This document shows, one piece after another, positions 9,158 to 19,625 of a stretch of 64,000 nt of DNA; the first letter of the stretch is position 1; every line of letters starts with the position of its first letter. A program made the translations under genes and the position numbers. Location of the stretch: positions 124,001 to 188,000 of the forward strand of contig NZ_JOAG01000019.1 in the NCBI RefSeq assembly GCF_000725485.1. Reading direction: 5' to 3'. The notes below the pieces were generated by a model. That model ran no database searches, was not told the DNA's origin, and saw only the letters and a list, made by a program, of their open reading frames with translations. The DNA is from Nonomuraea candida. GTDB lineage: Bacteria; Actinomycetota; Actinomycetes; Streptosporangiales; Streptosporangiaceae.

Positions 9158-9583
9158 TCATTCCCGCGCGGCGGCCACCGCGGCCTCGATCAGCGGCGCG
9201 TAGCCCTCCTCCAGGTCCGCGGGCAGCCGGTCCGCGGGGAAGAAGCGCAGATCGCTGTGCTCGTCGCTGGTCCGCAGTGACACCTCCCCGGTCACCCCGC
9301 CGTTCACCGTGGCGAGCAGGGCCACGATGAGCACCTTGCCCGCGCCCTTGATGTGGAAGATCTCCGCGCCCACGACCGGGCCGGGGGTCACGTCGAGGCC
9401 GCTCTCCTCCATGACCTCGCGGCGCACCACCTCGGCCAGTGTGTCGTCCTCTTTGTCCGGCCAGCCGCCGGGAAGCTCCCACTTGTTCCGGGGGTTCCTG
9501 CAGAGCAGCACCGTCCCGTCGACGACCACCACGCCCTTGATCGAGGCGTGCATGAAGTACCAGCCGGTCTCAGCGTCGATCAT
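9158..9583 (-). CDS. Nudix hydrolase
   Basis: A 141-residue Nudix protein. The Nudix box spans residues 39-62, with LPGG at its start and RREVMEESG at its end, which carries the metal-binding glutamates. The loop between GG and the REV helix is one residue longer than the textbook spacing. Substrate cannot be told; small bacterial Nudix proteins of this type usually cleave nucleoside diphosphate derivatives. ATG 9583 is used although no clear Shine-Dalgarno precedes it; Met11 is a possible alternative. It lies 161 bases downstream of the FUSC-type gene, same strand. Confidence 0.85.
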   Translation of the reverse strand: MIDAETGWYFMHASIKGVVVVDGTVLLCRNPRNKWELPGGWPDKEDDTLAEVVRREVMEESGLDVTPGPVVGAEIFHIKGAGKVLIVALLATVNGGVTGEVSLRTSDEHSDLRFFPADRLPADLEEGYAPLIEAAVAAARE

Positions 9584-9744
9584 GCCGATGATCGTGCCAT
9601 GCGGGCGGCCATACTGGCGTCTCGGGTGGGGCGCAGCTCGGGGAGGGGGCCGATCGGGCGCGGTCGTTCGCCCAGGCGCTTTCGCGGCTGCCCGTGGTCG
9701 CCGTGGCGCTCCGGAAGCCGCACAGGCCGTGGTCGCCGCTCGCG

Positions 9745-10938
9745 TCACTCGTGGCGGGGGAAGGCGGCGCGGTGGGGGCCGGTGTCGGGGTCGAACTCGT
9801 GGCGGATGCGGGCGCACCCGTCCAGCAGCGCGCCCTGCAACGACCGCAGCTCCGCGTGCCGGGTCTGCCAGAACTCCGAGGCCAGCCGGCGCTGCTGCCG
9901 CTCCCCGTCGTCCAGCGCGGCGCACAGGTCCTCCATGTCCTCCCGCCGGCCGTGGCCGACCTGCAGCATGCCGAAGTCGCGGAAGACCCGCGACAGCGCG
10001 GAGAGCTGGTCGGCCAGGGGTTCCGGCAGGTCGGCGCCGCGCTCGCCGGGCAGGCCGCGGGCTCCCGCGATGAGGTCCGTCAGGCCCCTGGCGATGCTCC
10101 TGAGCTGGTGGCAGGCATGGTCGAGGCAGGTCGCGGCCTCGGCGACCTGGCGCAGGCGGCGGTCGTAGCGGCGGCGGCGGGGCGACAGCCGTACGGACTC
10201 CTCCGCCTGCTCGGCGGCCTGCTCGGTGTCCTCCAGCCGCTGCGACAGGCCCCGCGCCCGCTCCAGCCACTCGCCGGCCATCTCCCTGTCCCACTCCCCC
10301 CGCAGCCCCTCGGCCATGTCCTCGGCCAGGTCGGCCAGCTCGGAGCAGAGGCCGCACAGCTCCCTGCCCGCCTTGTCCACGAAGCGGGGCGGCATGACCA
10401 GCAGGTTCGCCGCGATGCCGATGCCCGCGCCGAGGAGCACGTCGGCCAGGCGGGCGAAGCCGTACGTGCTGCCCAGAGCGAACACCAGCAGCGCCGTGAT
10501 CGGGATCTGCACGTTCTGCTCGGGCAGGTTCAGCAGCCGGGTCAGGACCAGGCCCGCCACCACCAGCACGGCCAGCGTGGCCGCGTTCGCGCCGATCAGC
10601 CAGATGAGCGCGGTGGCCGCCCCCACGCCCACGACGACGGCCAGGATCTGCTGCCCGCCCCGCACCAGGGTGCTGTACGCGGTCGCGGAGACCGTCAGCA
10701 GCACGCCGATGGGCACGAGCACCGGCAGGTCCACCTTGAGCACGTACGCGGCCAGCCACCAGCCCACCGCGCACGCCCCCGTCACCTTGATCGTCTGGGC
10801 CAGCGCCTCCCGCTCCATGCGCAGCCAGCGCCCGACCCCCATGCTCCGCACCCGCGCGAGCGCCGCCATCCCGCCCGAGACGACGCGCTCCAGCGGGGAG
10901 CCGGCCGCCGCCGGCCTGCGCCCGCCCTCGGTCTCCAT
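9745..10938 (-). CDS. FUSC/aromatic-acid-exporter family membrane protein
   Basis: About 397 residues from the likely ATG at 10938. The N-terminal half carries about six hydrophobic segments (for example VLVPIGVLLTVSATAYS, QQILAVVVGVGAATALIWLI, AATLAVLVVAGLVLTRLL), and the C-terminal half is a soluble, Arg/Glu-rich helical region likely to form coiled coils (residues 195-360). This half-membrane, half-cytoplasmic plan matches FUSC/ArAE-type proteins, thought to export aromatic or fusaric acids. Upstream ATGs at 11019 and 10992 would only add a polar tail. It is divergent from the hydrolase at 11037. Confidence 0.78.
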   Translation of the reverse strand: METEGGRRPAAAGSPLERVVSGGMAALARVRSMGVGRWLRMEREALAQTIKVTGACAVGWWLAAYVLKVDLPVLVPIGVLLTVSATAYSTLVRGGQQILAVVVGVGAATALIWLIGANAATLAVLVVAGLVLTRLLNLPEQNVQIPITALLVFALGSTYGFARLADVLLGAGIGIAANLLVMPPRFVDKAGRELCGLCSELADLAEDMAEGLRGEWDREMAGEWLERARGLSQRLEDTEQAAEQAEESVRLSPRRRRYDRRLRQVAEAATCLDHACHQLRSIARGLTDLIAGARGLPGERGADLPEPLADQLSALSRVFRDFGMLQVGHGRREDMEDLCAALDDGERQQRRLASEFWQTRHAELRSLQGALLDGCARIRHEFDPDTGPHRAAFPRHE

Positions 10939-11036
10939 GGTCACCGCCCCTGCCCCCGTGCCGTCTCTTTCCTGCCCCTGTGACCTGCCCATTCGCGCCG
11001 CGGATAGAGCCCGCGGCAATGGGGTAGCTGTGGCGT

Positions 11037-11645
11037 ATGTCCGGCGATCTGATCGTTCCTGACGCCGCTCAGGGGCTCGTGGTGTTCGTGCACGGCAGCG
11101 GCAGCAGCCGGCACAGCCCGCGCAACCGTTACGTGGCCGGCGCGCTCAACGAGGCGGGGCTGGGGACGCTGCTGTTCGACCTGCTCACCCCGAGTGAGGA
11201 GGCCGACCGGGCGAACGTCTTCGACATCCCGCTCCTGGCCGAGCGGCTGCTCGAACGCACCGCGTGGGTACGCGGGCAGCCCGCGGCCAAGGGCCTGCCG
11301 ATCGGGTACTTCGGGGCCAGCACCGGCGCGGCGGCGGCCCTGTGGGCGGCGGCCGAGCCGGACAACGAGATCACCGCGGTGGTCTCGCGCGGCGGCCGCC
11401 CCGACCTGGCCGGCCCCCGGCTGGCCGCGGTGCGCGCGCCGACCCTGCTCATCGTGGGCGGCCGGGACCCCGTGGTGGTGGAGCTGAACGAGGAGGCGCA
11501 GCGGCGGCTGAGCGCGGACAGCCGGATCACGGTGGTGCCCGGCGCCACCCACCTGTTCGAGGAGCCCGGCGCGCTGGACGCCGTGGCCGGACACGCGAGG
11601 GACTGGTTCACGACCCACTTCACCGGTCCGCGCGCCGCCGTCTGA
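11037..11645 (+). CDS. Alpha/beta hydrolase (dienelactone-hydrolase-like)
   Basis: A 202-residue single-domain alpha/beta hydrolase without signal peptide. The oxyanion strand VVFVHGSGSS is near residue 17; the nucleophile elbow is GASTGA (Ser about residue 95), the acid GGRDPVV (about 142) and the His GATHLFEE (about 178), so the triad is complete. Such small proteins are often annotated as dienelactone hydrolases or phosphoribosyltransferase-linked hydrolases; the substrate is unknown. ATG 11037 has no obvious Shine-Dalgarno. Confidence 0.85.
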   Translation: MSGDLIVPDAAQGLVVFVHGSGSSRHSPRNRYVAGALNEAGLGTLLFDLLTPSEEADRANVFDIPLLAERLLERTAWVRGQPAAKGLPIGYFGASTGAAAALWAAAEPDNEITAVVSRGGRPDLAGPRLAAVRAPTLLIVGGRDPVVVELNEEAQRRLSADSRITVVPGATHLFEEPGALDAVAGHARDWFTTHFTGPRAAV

Positions 11646-11757
11646 CACCGCGCCGCGCATCCGACGCGGCCCCTCCCGCACCACCGTCTGACACCGCGCG
11701 CGCGTGTCTGACGCCGCACGCATCGGCGCCTGGCGCGGCCCCTTCCGTGAGCCGGGG

Positions 11758-12453
11758 TCAGACCGTGACGGTGGCCAGGGTCCTGCCGTCGACGGTCTGG
11801 ATGGTGAAGTGGTTCAGCTCGGACTGGGGCAGGCTGGTGCCGCCGTGCAGGACGAGCGGGTCGGGGGAGCCGGGCACGCCGTAGCCCTTCTCCGGCACGC
11901 CCCAGCTCGCCACGACCTCGGAGCGCCCGTCGTCGCCGAAGGCGGTGAGCCGGCACTGCAGCGGCCCCTTGACGCCCTTGAGCTCCAGCGCGACGTGGGT
12001 GCCCCAGCCCTTGTCCTCCAGGCCGACGACCCCGGTCACGCCGGTGGCGGGGTCGGTGACGGAGTAGGTGCGGCCGGTCATGAGCAGGTGGCGGGCGGGG
12101 CCGTGGATGCTGTCGGGGTTGGGCGCGCCGGTCATGGAGTTGACGGCGAGGAAGACGCCGGCCGCGACGACCAGGCAGGCGGCGGCGGACATGAGGCCGC
12201 GATGGAGCCGCCGGCGGCGGCGCTCGGCGGCGGCGCGGCGCACCAGGAGGGACTCGACCTGCGGGTCCGGCGGGCTGGGCAGGAGGTCGTCGGGGTGCAC
12301 ACCCTTGATCAGCTCGCCCATGGCGGCGAACGACCCGACCTCGGCGGCGCAGAGCTCGCAGCCGTCCAGATGGCGCTCGAAAGCGGCCCGCTCGTCCTCG
12401 CCGAGCAGGCCGAGCGCGTAGGCGGCCACGTCTTCGTGGTGTACCTCTGTCAT
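11758..12453 (-). CDS. Zinc-finger anti-sigma factor (RskA-like), second copy
   Basis: A 231-residue anti-sigma factor whose N terminus holds the zinc motif HLDGCELCAAE (HxxxCxxC, residues 27-35). A basic stretch (RRAAAERRRRRLHRG) leads into one membrane helix (LMSAAACLVVAAGVFLAV, around residue 95). The extracytoplasmic domain ends with a SELNHFTIQTVDGRTLATV segment comparable to EIDRFEIVDRSGRTLVKVPV in the anti-sigma at 744. It follows its sigma gene by 34 bases and should hold that sigma at the membrane until released by proteolysis. Confidence 0.88.
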   Translation of the reverse strand: MTEVHHEDVAAYALGLLGEDERAAFERHLDGCELCAAEVGSFAAMGELIKGVHPDDLLPSPPDPQVESLLVRRAAAERRRRRLHRGLMSAAACLVVAAGVFLAVNSMTGAPNPDSIHGPARHLLMTGRTYSVTDPATGVTGVVGLEDKGWGTHVALELKGVKGPLQCRLTAFGDDGRSEVVASWGVPEKGYGVPGSPDPLVLHGGTSLPQSELNHFTIQTVDGRTLATVTV

Positions 12454-12487
12454 GGCGTCACCCCCCTGTCATCGTGACGCACCTTGG

Positions 12488-13012
12488 TCACGGCAGCGTC
12501 ACCCCCCTTTCCTCCAGCGCGACCCGTAAGGCGCGCATGGCGTAGTACACGCGGGACTTCACCGTGCCGACGGGCACGCCGATGGTCTCCGCCGCCTGCT
12601 GGACGGTGCGGTCCAGCAGGAACGTCTCGGTGAGCACCTGCCGGTGCGCGGGGGACAGCGACATCATCGCGTCGGTGACGACGATCTCCCGTAACAGCCG
12701 CTCGTCCTCGGCCGCCACGGGCTGGGCGCGGTCGGAGATGTCCTCGACCGTGTCGAGGGGGCGCGAGCCGGAGCGCCGCCGGTTGTCGATGACGACGCGG
12801 CGGGCGACGGTGGCGAGCCAGGGCATCAGCGAGCCGGACTCGGTGCGGAGGTCGTGGAGGTTGCGCCAGGCGCGTACGAGGGTCTCCTGCACGACGTCCT
12901 CGGCCCAGCGGCGATCACCGCCCGTCAGCCGGATGGCGAAGGCCATCAGCGGGGCGCCGTATTCGCGGTAGAGGGCTCGGACCATGGCCTCGTCCGTTAC
13001 TCGGTGATTCAC
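12488..13012 (-). CDS. ECF RNA polymerase sigma factor, second copy
   Basis: ECF sigma factor of 174 residues. Region 2 shows AEDVVQETLVRAWRNL and PWLATVARRVVIDNRRR; region 4 shows HRQVLTETFLLDRTVQQAAE followed by GVPVGTVKSRVYYAMRALRVA. The start is GTG 13012 (VNHRVTDEAMVRALYREYG), with GAGGAG ten bases upstream; the long upstream extension of the open frame is not sigma-like. It is paired with the anti-sigma gene 34 bases downstream and is a likely paralogue of the sigma at 1610. Confidence 0.9.
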   Translation of the reverse strand: MNHRVTDEAMVRALYREYGAPLMAFAIRLTGGDRRWAEDVVQETLVRAWRNLHDLRTESGSLMPWLATVARRVVIDNRRRSGSRPLDTVEDISDRAQPVAAEDERLLREIVVTDAMMSLSPAHRQVLTETFLLDRTVQQAAETIGVPVGTVKSRVYYAMRALRVALEERGVTLP

Positions 13013-13562
13013 AAGGATGCGGCTCCTCGCGCTGCGGATATGAGGAAATATCACGCTCGGTTCGCCGATATGGATGATTATCACTCTAGCCAGCGCCAGG
13101 GGCCGCAGGCAGGAAGTTTGCCCGTTATGCCGTCTAGCTAGATTTATCCGGTAAATCATGCTTCGGCCGGTTGCGGCGAACACGGCCACGTCGGCCCAGT
13201 CCCCGACGACGGCGGCGAGCGGCTGGCCCCTCCCCCAGGTGATCGCGCGGCCGCAGGGCCAGGCCGTCGCTCCGTCCCTGAAATTCCATCGCCATCCCCG
13301 TGGCATCCGGTCAGCGCGGCGAGGCACGCTCGATTCTCGCCTTGGCGCAGGTCGTGCGGGATTTCTCGGTGTCGATGCGTGCCGTTCTCCGACAGGTTGT
13401 ACGCCCCGACCCCGGGAGCAGGTTCACTCCAATTCGCGAAATTTCCGCATCGGTGGAAACCGGCATGGCGCGGCCGGCCGGAGGGCCGGGGCGGGAGCGG
13501 CTTGACCTTGACGCGACGTCAGCGTTTCTCATGGGAGCGGACGTGACACGGAAGGGGTCTCG
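13013..13562. other. Gene-free stretch with likely sigma-operon promoter
   Basis: No convincing gene here. The 150 bases nearest the sigma gene are distinctly AT-richer than the surroundings and should hold its promoter. A perfect palindrome GATTTA-TCCGG-TAAATC lies at 13141-13157 and could be an operator. The rest (13160-13560) opens only short frames without family resemblance. Confidence 0.5.
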
Positions 13563-14177
13563 ATGGTCAGGGTGGCGCTGCGGGTCGTGGGGTTCGAGAT
13601 CAAGGGGCTGGCGGCCATCGGGCGGTGGATCGTCCGCCGCAGGCACGGGGTGCCCCCAGGCGCGACCGTCGGGACGTACACGAAGGAGCAGACGTTCATG
13701 TGGACGCTGATGACCTTCGCGATGGCGGTCGAGACGGTGGTCCTGGACCTGCTGCTGGTCGCGCTCGGGGTGCCCGGCTGGCTCAGGTACGGGGTGCTGG
13801 TCGCCGACCTGTACGGCCTGGCGTACGTGGCCATGACGGCGGCGGCCTGCGCCACCCGGCCCCACGTCGTGACCGGCGAGGAACTGCGCATCCGGTACGG
13901 CGTCTACCTGGACCTGCGGGTGCCCCGCGACCTCATCGCCGCCGTACGGACCGGTGGCTCCCGCAACGAGGAGCACCTGATCGCGGTCGAGGACGGCCGG
14001 CTCACCGTGGCGATCTCCTCGCAGACCAACGTGACGGTCGAGCTGACCGAGCCGGTCACCGTCGTCCGCCCGCTGGGCCGCCGCGCCGAGGTCACCTCGA
14101 TCCGGTTCTTCGCCGACCGGCCGGAGCGGATGGTCACGGCCCTGCGCAGCCACGAGGACTCCCCCGCCCTCTCGTAA
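13563..14177 (+). CDS. Membrane protein with C-terminal PH-like domain
   Basis: A 204-residue protein. Two to three hydrophobic segments lie between residues 45 and 100 (WTLMTFAMAVETVVLDLLLV, VLVADLYGLAYVAMTAAA). The remaining 100 residues read as a small beta domain (EELRIRYGVYLDLRVPRDLI, EEHLIAVEDGRLTVAI, ending in a helix), reminiscent of bacterial PH-domain membrane proteins. The function is unknown. It is followed by the secreted peptidase gene 168 bases on, same strand, without sign of an operon. Confidence 0.6.
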   Translation: MVRVALRVVGFEIKGLAAIGRWIVRRRHGVPPGATVGTYTKEQTFMWTLMTFAMAVETVVLDLLLVALGVPGWLRYGVLVADLYGLAYVAMTAAACATRPHVVTGEELRIRYGVYLDLRVPRDLIAAVRTGGSRNEEHLIAVEDGRLTVAISSQTNVTVELTEPVTVVRPLGRRAEVTSIRFFADRPERMVTALRSHEDSPALS

Positions 14178-14264
14178 GCGGGCCGCACCGCGCGAAGGGC
14201 CGGCCGGGCGACGGCAGGAGGGAGCCCTCGGCCCGGCCGCACAACGGTGGGAGGGGAGCCCTAG

Positions 14265-15875
<1,611 letters not shown>

Positions 15876-15940
15876 CCCTTCCCGGGCCGGTCCCGGAGCG
15901 GGGCCGGCCCGGCGCACCCTCATGGAGCCGTGCGGAGGGG

Positions 15941-16030
15941 TTGTCGAAGGACAACTTCCAGTTCGGGGTGCGCGCGGTGGACGAGCAGGGCCGCCGCGGC
16001 CCGGTCAGCTACCCCACCCCGGCGAGCTGA
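15941..16030 (+). pseudogene. 3' relic of an M28-family peptidase gene
   Basis: Thirty codons ending in a stop read LSKDNFQFGVRAVDEQ and on to YPTPAS, which matches the typical last strand of another M28 peptidase subgroup (a SKDN..FGVRAVD...G..SPV.YP pattern). The frame upstream is unrelated and has no start. It lies between two M28 genes, so I read it as the leftover tail of a deleted third peptidase. Confidence 0.55.
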
Positions 16031-16179
16031 ACGCGAAGCGAGGCCGAAACGGAAAGCGAGGCGGCCGGGCGGCGGGTACCGTGACGCGCGCCGTCCACCC
16101 GGCCGCCTGCCGCCGGTCCCGGCTCCGGCGGAACGGGGAGGGCCGCCCGCCGGAGGGGATCGACGATCAGGGGGAACCG

Positions 16180-17685
16180 TCAGCCGGTGCCCTCCGCCGA
16201 CAGCGCGGCGGCCTGCTGCGGCGCCGTCCTGGGCGGGATGCCGCGCAGGTTGACGGCGAAGCGGGCGACGGAGTCGGCGATCGCGTCGGCGTCGACGTCG
16301 AGCGCCGTCTCGTCGATGTTGGCCATCGTGTCGCACGCCAGGTGGTAGCACGGGTCGTAGGCCACGCCGGCGGTGCCGCCGAACAGCGCCGCCTCCTCCG
16401 GCGTCTTGATGCCCTCCGCGCCGGTGAAGATGCCGCCCGACGGGATGCCGACCTCGATGAACGGCCCGTAGTCGGAGCGGCCGTCGAAGTCGGTGCCCAC
16501 GGTCGGCAGCGAGCGGGCGCCGAAGAAGCGCTCGAACTGCTTCTCGATCTGCGCCGAGCCGGGCGGGCCGGCGGGCGAGCCGGTGGCGTCGGAGTCGTCG
16601 CCGTCGTAGAGCTTGTAGGCGTAGTTCGGCGAGGCGATCATGTCGAAGTTCAGGTAGACCCTGATGCGGTCGCGCTGCGCCTCCGACAGGGCGGCCACGT
16701 ACTGGTCGGAGCCGAGCAGGCCGATCTCCTCGGCGGCCCAGAAGGCGAAGCGCACCTTGTTCTTGACCGGGAAGAAGCCGCCCATCTCCTCGGCGACCTC
16801 CAGGATGGCCGCGCTGCCCGAGCCGTTGTCGTTGATGCCGGGCCCCTCGGTGACGCTGTCGAGGTGGGCGCCCACCATGACGACGTTGCGCGGGTCGCCG
16901 AAGCGGGACTCGGCGATCACGTTGTCGTTGGTGCCGAGCACCAGGTTGGCGTCGACCTTGAGCCGGACGGTGGCGCCGGGCGTGGCGGCCAGCTCGTTGC
17001 CCACGGCGAAGTCGGCGAAGACCATCGGGATGCCGGCCCGCCACTCGCCGATGTCGAGGGGGTAGGCGTCCGTACGGCCCGGCTGGCCCTCGTTGAAGAT
17101 GATGAGCCCGGAGGCGCCGGCGGCCGCCGCGTTCTCCACCTTCTGCACGAAGGGGCAGGTGCCGCGCTGGATCAGCGCGATCCGGCCGGCCACGAACCCG
17201 GCGAAGTCGGCCGCCTCGCAACCGCTGGTCGAGCTGGGCGCGGGGGCCGGCGGCAGCGTCAGGTCCACGCCCTGGACCTGCGCGGTCACGTCACCGGGCG
17301 GGGAGGGCTGGAAGGTGAGGAAGTCCTCGCCCGCCACGTACGACTTCGGCGTGGGCGCGGTGACGTCGAGGACCGGCGGCGAGTTCTCCGACCAGCTCTC
17401 GACGTAGTTGATCGGCTGGCGGGTGACCTGGTACCCGGCCTTGCGCAGCTTGCCCACGACATAGTCCACGGAGGCGTCGTAGCCGGGCGTGCCCGCGGCC
17501 CGGTTGCCGCCGTTGGCGTCGGCGATGGCCTGGAATGCTTGGAGGTGCTTCTTGGCGTTGGCCCCCTTGACCTTCTTGACGAGCAGCGCGGCGAACGCGT
17601 CGTCGAGGCCGCCCGCGTGGGCCGGCGCGGCCATGGCCAGGGGTAAGGCGAGTGCGGTGATCAGCGCTATGACGATTCTTCGCAT
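16180..17685 (-). CDS. Secreted M28 aminopeptidase with inserted PA domain
   Basis: A 501-residue exported zinc peptidase. Signal peptide at residues 1-24 (IVIALITALALPLAMAAPAHA). A PA (protease-associated) domain is inserted around residues 130-250 (GRIALIQRGTCPFVQKVENA). The M28 core follows with ligands in [29 protein letters not shown] and CYHLACD. This is the leucine-aminopeptidase type common in actinomycetes. It is convergent with the peptidase at 14346 and shares its core, but lacks that protein's C-terminal sandwich and ends in an Ala/Gln-rich tail. Confidence 0.92.
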   Translation of the reverse strand: MRRIVIALITALALPLAMAAPAHAGGLDDAFAALLVKKVKGANAKKHLQAFQAIADANGGNRAAGTPGYDASVDYVVGKLRKAGYQVTRQPINYVESWSENSPPVLDVTAPTPKSYVAGEDFLTFQPSPPGDVTAQVQGVDLTLPPAPAPSSTSGCEAADFAGFVAGRIALIQRGTCPFVQKVENAAAAGASGLIIFNEGQPGRTDAYPLDIGEWRAGIPMVFADFAVGNELAATPGATVRLKVDANLVLGTNDNVIAESRFGDPRNVVMVGAHLDSVTEGPGINDNGSGSAAILEVAEEMGGFFPVKNKVRFAFWAAEEIGLLGSDQYVAALSEAQRDRIRVYLNFDMIASPNYAYKLYDGDDSDATGSPAGPPGSAQIEKQFERFFGARSLPTVGTDFDGRSDYGPFIEVGIPSGGIFTGAEGIKTPEEAALFGGTAGVAYDPCYHLACDTMANIDETALDVDADAIADSVARFAVNLRGIPPRTAPQQAAALSAEGTG

Positions 17686-17856
17686 AGAGGTCCCCCAGGA
17701 CGGTGAGCATCGCGGCGGTCACGAACCCCCGATCCGCCGCTGCCCGAAGGTAACCCGGCACAGGATCACCGGGAAGACCCACTATGGTGGCAATTTCCGG
17801 ACATCTCCCGGCGACCGCCCTGACCGCCCCTATCACCAGCCGCCACGCGGGCGCGG

Positions 17857-17940
17857 TCACTCCTCGCGGCGGGCGCGGACGCGCTCACTCCTCGCGGCGG
17901 GCGCGGACGCGCTCACTCCTCGCGGCGGGCGCGGGCGCGT
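17857..17940. repeat. Three tandem 28-bp repeats over the end of the LigD-type gene
   Basis: Three near-identical 28-base units start at 17857, 17885 and 17913. The third contains the last codons (RARREE) and stop of the polymerase gene; the other two are copies lying beyond the stop. They look like tandem duplications of the gene's own 3' end. Confidence 0.85.
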
Positions 17941-18860
17941 CTCTTGCCCTCGTGCATCGCCTGCACGCGGGCGACCGGGATCGTGTGCCCCTCCTCGACG
18001 AGGTCGGCGGGCAGCCGCTGCGGCGCGGGCATGTGCGCGGCCCACGGGTCGGCCCCCTCCAGCAGCCCCGGCGCCGTACGCAGGGTGAAGTCCCCGGGCG
18101 ACACCCGGTCGAGGTCGTCCCAGGCCACCGGGAACGACACGGGCACCCCCGGGCGGATGCGCGGGCTGTAGGCGGCCACCACCGTGGCGCCGCCCGCCCG
18201 CGTGGAGTCGAGGAACACCTTGCCCGCGCGGTCCTCGCGGATGAACGCCGTGGTGGCCAGCGCCGGGTCCAGCCGCTCCGCGCGGGCGGCCACCGCCCGG
18301 GTGGCCGCCGCCAGGTCGTCCGTCGCGGTGCCGGGGACCACGGGCACGAACACGTGCACGCCCTTGGCCCCGCTGGTCTTGACCGCGCCCGCCAGCCCGG
18401 CCTCCGCGAGGGCCTGCCGGACCAGGAACGCGCCGCGCACGGCCAGCGGGAAGGAGTCGTCGTGCTCGGGCGGGTCGAGGTCGAGGACCAGGTGAGTGGG
18501 GTGGTCGCCGGCGTAGAGCGCCGGGTGGTACTCCACGGCCCGCTGGTTCGCGAACCACAACAGCGTCTTCCTGTCGTCGCACAGCGCGTACGTCACCTGC
18601 CGGCGCGACGCCTCCGCCCACAGCGACACCGAGCGCACCCAGCCGGGCGCGTATTTCGGCAGGTTCTTCTGCATGAACGGCTGCTGCCCCGGCCGCACGC
18701 GGAGCACCGAGAGCGGGCGGTCGCGCAGCACGGGGATGATCCGGTCGCGCACGGCGTCGAGATAGTCGACCAGGTCGCGCTTGGTGGCCCCGGCGCCGTC
18801 GAACAGCGGCCCGTCGAGGTTGGTCAGGGCGACCCCGTCGCGCGTCTCATCAGCGGCCAT
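17913..18860 (-). CDS. Stand-alone LigD-type polymerase/primase domain
   Basis: About 315 residues corresponding to the polymerase domain of bacterial NHEJ ligase D (archaeo-eukaryotic primase fold). Visible landmarks are VLRVRPGQQPFMQKN, the catalytic DLDPP (in HLVLDLDPPEHD), the SGAKGVHV loop and a second DDLDRV acidic segment. Such stand-alone proteins fill gaps with ribo- or deoxyribonucleotides at double-strand breaks with Ku. No ligase or nuclease domain and no ku gene are nearby. ATG 18860 is my choice; ATGs at 18872 and 18896 are in frame. Its C terminus (KRRARARREE) is highly basic. Confidence 0.9.
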   Translation of the reverse strand: MAADETRDGVALTNLDGPLFDGAGATKRDLVDYLDAVRDRIIPVLRDRPLSVLRVRPGQQPFMQKNLPKYAPGWVRSVSLWAEASRRQVTYALCDDRKTLLWFANQRAVEYHPALYAGDHPTHLVLDLDPPEHDDSFPLAVRGAFLVRQALAEAGLAGAVKTSGAKGVHVFVPVVPGTATDDLAAATRAVAARAERLDPALATTAFIREDRAGKVFLDSTRAGGATVVAAYSPRIRPGVPVSFPVAWDDLDRVSPGDFTLRTAPGLLEGADPWAAHMPAPQRLPADLVEEGHTIPVARVQAMHEGKRRARARREE

Positions 18861-18914
18861 CTGCCCTACCATGCCCACACTCGAACGTGTGGTCAACTAC
18901 CGGAGGGCTCCCGC

Positions 18915-19520
18915 GTGATCCGTTACCTGTACCTGGCGCGCCACGGCGAGGCCACCCCGGACGAGAGCGGCCTGACGGAGGCCGGCCGCCGCCAGGCCGA
19001 GCTGCTCGGCGAACGCCTGCGCGCGGTGCCCCTGTCGGCCGTGCACCACGGCCCGCTCCCCCGCGCGGCCGAGACCGCCCGCCTGGTCGCCGGCCGCCTC
19101 GACGGCGTCGTCCCGCGGGTCAGCGAGGCCGCCGGGGACTACGTGCCGTACGTGCCCGCCAGGGAGGAGCTGCCCCCCGAGTACGCCGACGTCTACCTCG
19201 CCTGGCTCGGCGAATGCTCCGGCGAGGAGCTCGAACGCGGCCCGAAGCTCGCCCAGGAGGCCCTCGACCTGTTCACCGGACCGGCGGAGGAGACCCGGCA
19301 CGAGCTGGTCGTGACCCACAACTTCCTGATCGGCCGGCTCGTCGCGGCCGCGCACCACGCCCCCGCCTGGCGCTGGTTCGGCCTCAACTTCGCCAACGCC
19401 GCCCTGACCGCCATCCGGTACGCCCCCGGCCGCCCGCCGTCCGTGCTCTTCGCCAACGACATGAGCCACCTGCCGCCGGAGCTGCGCTGGACGGGCTTCC
19501 CTGCCGAACCGCGCGCCTGA
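18915..19520 (+). CDS. Histidine phosphatase superfamily protein
   Basis: A 201-residue phosphoglycerate-mutase-like phosphatase. The catalytic RHG motif is in LYLARHGEATPDESG near the N terminus; the second His lies in ELVVTHNFLIG around residue 135. Residues after the RHG include GLTEAGRRQAELL, typical of broad-specificity phosphatases. The start is GTG 18915 with GGAGGG eight bases upstream. It is divergent from the LigD-type gene; the spacer is only about 54 bases. The substrate is unknown. Confidence 0.88.
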   Translation: MIRYLYLARHGEATPDESGLTEAGRRQAELLGERLRAVPLSAVHHGPLPRAAETARLVAGRLDGVVPRVSEAAGDYVPYVPAREELPPEYADVYLAWLGECSGEELERGPKLAQEALDLFTGPAEETRHELVVTHNFLIGRLVAAAHHAPAWRWFGLNFANAALTAIRYAPGRPPSVLFANDMSHLPPELRWTGFPAEPRA

Positions 19521-19541
19521 GGCGCCTGTTACAGTGGCCGG

Positions 19542-19620
19542 TGACGCGGGGTGCCCGGGCGGCCGGGCTGAGATCACACCCGTCGAACCTGATCTAGTTC
19601 GCACTAGCGAAGGGACGTCA
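19542..19620 (+). promoter_or_regulatory. TPP riboswitch (THI element)
   Basis: All conserved pieces of a thiamin pyrophosphate riboswitch are in order: GGGGTGC, GGCTGAGA, ACACCC, GAACCTGA and GCGAAGGGA, with closing stem TGACG/CGTCA at 19542-19546 and 19616-19620. It precedes thiD. The AAGGGA at its 3' side is also the only good Shine-Dalgarno for the TTG start at 19626, so ligand binding can directly hide the ribosome site. Confidence 0.95.
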
Positions 19621-19625
19621 CGGCC

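Noticed and set aside
13300..13710. 136-codon plus-strand frame before the PH-like membrane gene
   Set aside because: It overlaps the start of a better gene, has no family resemblance, and its C-terminal half is Gly/Arg/Ser-rich noise.
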